Assembly: GCA_016929415.1 (NCBI GenBank)
Contig: JAFGIW010000083.1
Coordinates: 1-36,422 of the forward strand
Direction of reading: 5' to 3'
Length of the DNA stretch: 36,422 nt
DNA from: Chitinispirillaceae bacterium
Lineage (GTDB): Bacteria > Fibrobacterota > Chitinivibrionia > Chitinivibrionales > Chitinispirillaceae
Position numbers and translations under genes: made by a program. The notes below the pieces were generated by a model, which ran no database searches, was not told the DNA's origin, and saw nothing but the letters and a program-made list of their open reading frames with translations. Positions 34,401-36,422 of this stretch are shown piece by piece (the first letter of the stretch is position 1; each line of letters opens with the position of its first letter).

Positions 34401-35198
34401 GCCGGGGCCGCCGACGAAGTCGTCAGATTCGCCGATGAGATACTTGAGCGTCTTGACAATTCTCCAGTCGGAATACCGCTCGATTCCGTTGATTACATCT
34501 GGGGATCAAACGGTATTGCAGGCAATTACGCGGTGAGCCTCGGTTACGCCTATCGTATCACCAATGAACGGAAGTATCTCGACGGCGCACTTGCGACACT
34601 GGATTACCTGTGCGGTAAAAATCCCCTCGGTTACAGCTTCATCACCGGATTCGGCGGCAAAACGCCACGGCATCCTCACCACAGAATTTCTCAGGCGGAC
34701 AGCATCTTTCCGCCGGTTCCCGGCTTTATCGTGGGAGGTCCGAACGGAAAGCGGGAAGACGGGCTGAACTACCCTTCCGCACAGCCCGAACTCTGCTACA
34801 TCGATACGCTGGAGAGTTACAGCTCGAATGAGGTCGCGATCAACTGGAACGCCCCCTTTGTGTTTGCAGCCGCACTTGTCGAAAGCGAGATGAACAGGGA
34901 CATCCCGGTTCGGGGCGGATATCCCGCAGGCAACAGGGTCATGCTGCCGGTTGCGGTGCGCATACTGCCGTCCGCGACACGCATACTTCTGCAGATCAGA
35001 TGTACCGCGCAGGAAACGGTCGGCTGGAAGATCATCGACCTGACGGGAAGATGTATTGTATCGGTAAAGCCGCAGCCGGTGCCGGCCGGCACGCACACCT
35101 TCAGCCAGCCGCTGAAGGACCTGTGCAACGGAATCTACCTGCTGAAAGTTACTGCGGGAAAATGCACCTGCATACAAAAATTCCACGTGCTGCGATGA
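31431..35198 (+). CDS. Large secreted GH9 cellulase with LamG and DUF5011 domains
   Basis: A 1255-residue protein from the ATG at 31431, which has GGAGG 5-9 bases upstream (the frame extends 20 codons further). Order: signal peptide; LamG-like domain 1 (about 25-240, VAHWLFNEGTDT); LamG-like domain 2 (about 243-453, VAQWNFDESSGDT); two DUF5011 domains (about 457-535 and 538-620); a CelD-type N-terminal Ig domain (about 623-714, IRLNQLGYYPSQKKTA); the GH9 catalytic domain (about 714-1153); and a Por-like tail (about 1167-1255, WKIIDLTGRCIVSV, GIYLLKV). Catalytic marks: GGWYDAGDYGKY (Asp771 and Asp774), PRHPHHR (1079-1085) and SSNEVAINWNAP (acid Glu1134). GH9 enzymes are inverting endo- or processive beta-1,4-glucanases. 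LamG domains probably bind polysaccharide or protein at the surface. Confidence 0.92.
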   Translation: MYRTVDRSCMIFMLTALVTVIRQAFPADSHIVAHWLFNEGTDTILNDASGNGHQGIIHGAKWTANGLSFGGGDYVAVEDDSTFELGGDWTIEYKAVFSGITIRDVPGCGIVFSRSTGSGIDYAVGTFPLFNNSFMNHQYYAHTDVYLQRTPTDTLHCQVMDRFTPAPDRIAIVKQGTLINIFHDSRIVYRTHAPPASISGDGIVRIGALVADTGTAVINRYGFRGQLQELKIADTALYTPSIERVNGLVAQWNFDESSGDTATDISGNGHHGIITGAIRTDGVSGSSLTFLDSGCVAVSRHPHFNIDSALTIIAWVRTYSPGGAQTIIDRYSTSHGYSLGLENRKPAAAVGNTINNSTIANPLVAAAALQVDRWHLVALTVAGDTARLFIDTMITRSVATSASIGFDDTTLYIGRQISVNRAAQYFNGSLDEISIYDIALPPDSITSLYRRITAAAPADTSAPVIIINGSGTVIILQGRPYGDAGATAWDGNDGEITDSIQVNNPADTLTPGVYRVVYTITNSAGKKATASRTVTVQPDTLAPVISLAGDRIVYLTKGDTFVEPGYSAIEYPAKQTVTGLVEVNSNLNTAVNGTYRIVYSVTDPMGLTATAARTVIVRDLPCRVAIRLNQLGYYPSQKKTACIAGFDGDTFDILSSRDNSVVFTGALSDSVKNGNSDEYIRIADFSPLSEPGDYVLRCRGFGYSYQFAVTNSVYGEVSRAALKAYYFQRCSTPIEYRYGGTYARPAGHPDTACPAYSDSKQIRPLRGGWYDAGDYGKYIVNGGITLGTLLSLHELCPGRFGDSLMNIPETGNGRDDLLDEIKWELDWFTTMQDTSGGVYFKMGPGGWPGFIMPENDRATRYFYPMSTTSALNFAAVTAQAARVFKGFDSTYAAECLQRAEKAWKWAEKNPDVAHPRETGGTGQYDDTTYDDEFLWAAAELYVTTGSDTYLPYLDTSFAYRLTQPASWRDVDNLPLHTLAWRDTKQSSKITAGAADEVVRFADEILERLDNSPVGIPLDSVDYIWGSNGIAGNYAVSLGYAYRITNERKYLDGALATLDYLCGKNPLGYSFITGFGGKTPRHPHHRISQADSIFPPVPGFIVGGPNGKREDGLNYPSAQPELCYIDTLESYSSNEVAINWNAPFVFAAALVESEMNRDIPVRGGYPAGNRVMLPVAVRILPSATRILLQIRCTAQETVGWKIIDLTGRCIVSVKPQPVPAGTHTFSQPLKDLCNGIYLLKVTAGKCTCIQKFHVLR

Positions 35199-35248
35199 TG
35201 CCGGGAGTTGCCGGTGACGCCGGGAAAAAAGTATTTATCATCATACTC

Positions 35249-35270
35249 GAGGAGGCATCTATGAACTTTT
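35249..35270 (+). promoter_or_regulatory. Strong ribosome binding site before a three-codon frame
   Basis: GAGGAGG (35249-35255) stands five bases before the ATG at 35261, but that frame is ATG AAC TTT TAA. The next gene is open in a different frame that, read back to this ATG, gives ELLKSVCAMSAVLSIAVAA, a natural signal peptide. A one-base change at the start would join them. Either a frameshift has cut the start off, or a mini-frame precedes the gene. Confidence 0.55.
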
Positions 35271-35286
35271 AAAAAGCGTATGTGCG

Positions 35287-36090
35287 ATGTCGGCGGTACT
35301 CTCGATTGCCGTCGCAGCGGCTGCAGACGTTGTTCTGCCTGATTATCATACCGTGGAGCGGTGCGTGAAAATCGCCGATCTCGATAATTTTCCCGATATC
35401 GCGATTGTCGGCGCTTATACGGCCCTCGGAAGCATAGAGAATGTTGAGCGGTATCTCGTGACAGCCGATTCATGCCTGACAAAGGGAACTGCATTCAACG
35501 CACTCTTCCTTTTCTGGGTTGAAAAGAACTACCTCGAGTCCACGGGCCTGGCGAATCTGCCGTTGGCCGATTATATGCCGTATCCCGCAAAACGAAAAAT
35601 CGCCTCCGGCGCAGCGGCGCCCATCGGCCTCATCCCGGAGGCGATCGAACCCTACGGCGCTACGGTTCCCGATTCCAATCTGACCGTCAAGGAATCACTG
35701 GTATATAAATTGATTGCCACTTCAAGCGCCGAAGGCGTCACCGTGTACCTCGCGGAAAAAGTAACCGTCGACAAGAACGGCGGCGAAACACGCAACACCT
35801 ACAACCCGCCCGTCAATACAGTCCTGATGCCCCGCAAAGGAACCGGTATCGCATTCCCGGCGGATGCGCGACTGCTTAACGGGTATATGTTGCTTACTCC
35901 CGGATTCAACGCAACCGTAAAAGGAGTAGTGATCGATTGCCGCGGCCGCGCTGTCCTGCGGTTTACAAGAGCGTGCAGAGCGGGAGCGACCTACCTGATC
36001 CCCTCCGCCGGACTTGCCGCGGGCGTCTACCGGCTGCAGATCAGCACTACGGGCAAAACAACGGTTCTGCCGCTGAATTTTTTCAAATAA
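35287..36090 (+). CDS. Secreted protein with Por-like tail, start disturbed
   Basis: A 267-residue frame from the ATG at 35287, which has no ribosome binding site of its own. The real start is probably the ATG at 35261, out of frame by one base. The signal peptide (SAVLSIAVAAAADVV) is followed by about 165 residues of unknown family (FPDIAIVGAYTALGSIENVE; LADYMPYPAKRKIASG). The last about 80 residues form a Por-secretion-like tail (VVIDCRGRAVLRFTRAC, AAGVYRLQI). It lies 88 bases after the GH9 gene with no terminator between them, so the two may be co-transcribed. A carbohydrate-related role is only guilt by association. Confidence 0.65.
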   Translation: MSAVLSIAVAAAADVVLPDYHTVERCVKIADLDNFPDIAIVGAYTALGSIENVERYLVTADSCLTKGTAFNALFLFWVEKNYLESTGLANLPLADYMPYPAKRKIASGAAAPIGLIPEAIEPYGATVPDSNLTVKESLVYKLIATSSAEGVTVYLAEKVTVDKNGGETRNTYNPPVNTVLMPRKGTGIAFPADARLLNGYMLLTPGFNATVKGVVIDCRGRAVLRFTRACRAGATYLIPSAGLAAGVYRLQISTTGKTTVLPLNFFK

Positions 36091-36422
36091 ACCGCCACGT
36101 ACCGGCCGATGAAGTGCGAAACGCATTTTATCAAAATCGGCATCCTGGGGGAAGCCCCACAATATGGTTCCCCCGCCTGCAAACGGGGTTTTATAGGGTC
36201 ATCAATAATATGAGGATGACGGCTCCGTGGCAGATTCCCGCACGGACACCAATGATGTTTTATCCCAGGCGTCAAATTAATCATGCAACTTAACGCGGAC
36301 ACACCGCGACGGTTATTTGCATCGTAAAATAGATAGTAACTATTCAGGTAATAAGTTGACGAAACAACTATACTGATTAAAACATTTAGGAAGATATACC
36401 ATTATATCAAGATTCTGTTTTC
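36091..36422. other. Window edge, no gene recognised
   Basis: About 330 bases after the last gene. Short frames on both strands have no ribosome binding sites or family features. The final 120 bases are AT-rich and could be the upstream region of a gene beyond the window. No clear terminator is visible. Confidence 0.4.

Noticed and set aside
34506..35186. Minus-strand open frame of 226 codons inside the GH9 gene
   Set aside because: Antisense shadow over the GH9 active-site region and tail; composition unlike a real protein.

Overview
The window looks like a chromosomal segment of a plant-polysaccharide-degrading bacterium of the Fibrobacterota or a close relative. The evidence is a C-terminal Fibrobacter succinogenes major paralogous (FISUMP) domain on a giant surface protein, many secreted proteins ending in a short Por-secretion-like beta-sandwich tail, and a dense set of cell-wall-degrading enzymes: GH5, GH30, GH45, GH9, CE15 and a CotH-like protein. 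Most genes are GC-rich and encode signal peptides. No tRNA, rRNA or CRISPR array was seen.

Layout. (1) 1-7.5 kb: a membrane-anchored AraC-type regulator diverges from three plus-strand genes for a GH5 glucanase, a GH30 xylanase-like enzyme and a CotH-family protein. (2) 7.6-9.1 kb: a secreted multidomain protein on the minus strand. (3) 9.2-13.4 kb: an AT-rich island of minus-strand genes (a secreted hypothetical protein, a RelE/ribbon-helix-helix toxin-antitoxin pair, a choloylglycine-hydrolase-family protein and a pentapeptide-repeat protein). They are separated by imperfect palindromes, and at least three genes are flanked by matched inverted ends. This is what an integron gene-cassette array without a nearby integrase would look like. 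One attC-like site appears to carry the relic 3' end of a group II intron, and another is cut by an IS630-family element. (4) 13.4-15.3 kb: that IS630 element, with a transposase broken by a 4-bp tandem duplication, then gene debris. (5) 15.4-19.2 kb: minus-strand genes for a PKD lipoprotein, a small membrane protein, a frameshifted Ig/DUF5011 protein and a short NHL protein. (6) 19.3-25.7 kb: a CE15 glucuronoyl-esterase-like protein and a 1.4-kb-residue adhesin-like protein with a FISUMP domain, followed by a clear terminator. (7) 26.2-28.0 kb: a plus-strand GH45-like endoglucanase whose conserved N-terminal segment lies at the C-terminus, i.e. an apparent circular permutation. (8) 28.0-31.1 kb: a CE15 paralogue that lost its catalytic middle, and a B12-binding-type radical SAM protein. 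(9) 31.4-36.1 kb: a large LamG/DUF5011/GH9 cellulase and a secreted protein with a disturbed start.

How the parts fit together. The regulator has an outside domain resembling a carbohydrate-binding jelly roll, so it could sense polysaccharide fragments and control the neighbouring hydrolases. GH5, GH9 and GH45 would cut beta-glucans, GH30 would cut glucuronoxylan, and CE15 would cut lignin-glucuronoxylan esters. The Por-like tails suggest a common export or surface-anchoring route. Four proteins share an unusual arrangement in which a Por-tail-like module is inserted inside a carboxypeptidase-regulatory-like domain near the N-terminus.

The best candidates for new biology are the permuted GH45, the integron-like cassette array with its intron relic, the nested N-terminal module, and a train of back-to-back hairpins inserted in frame at the start of the GH30 gene.
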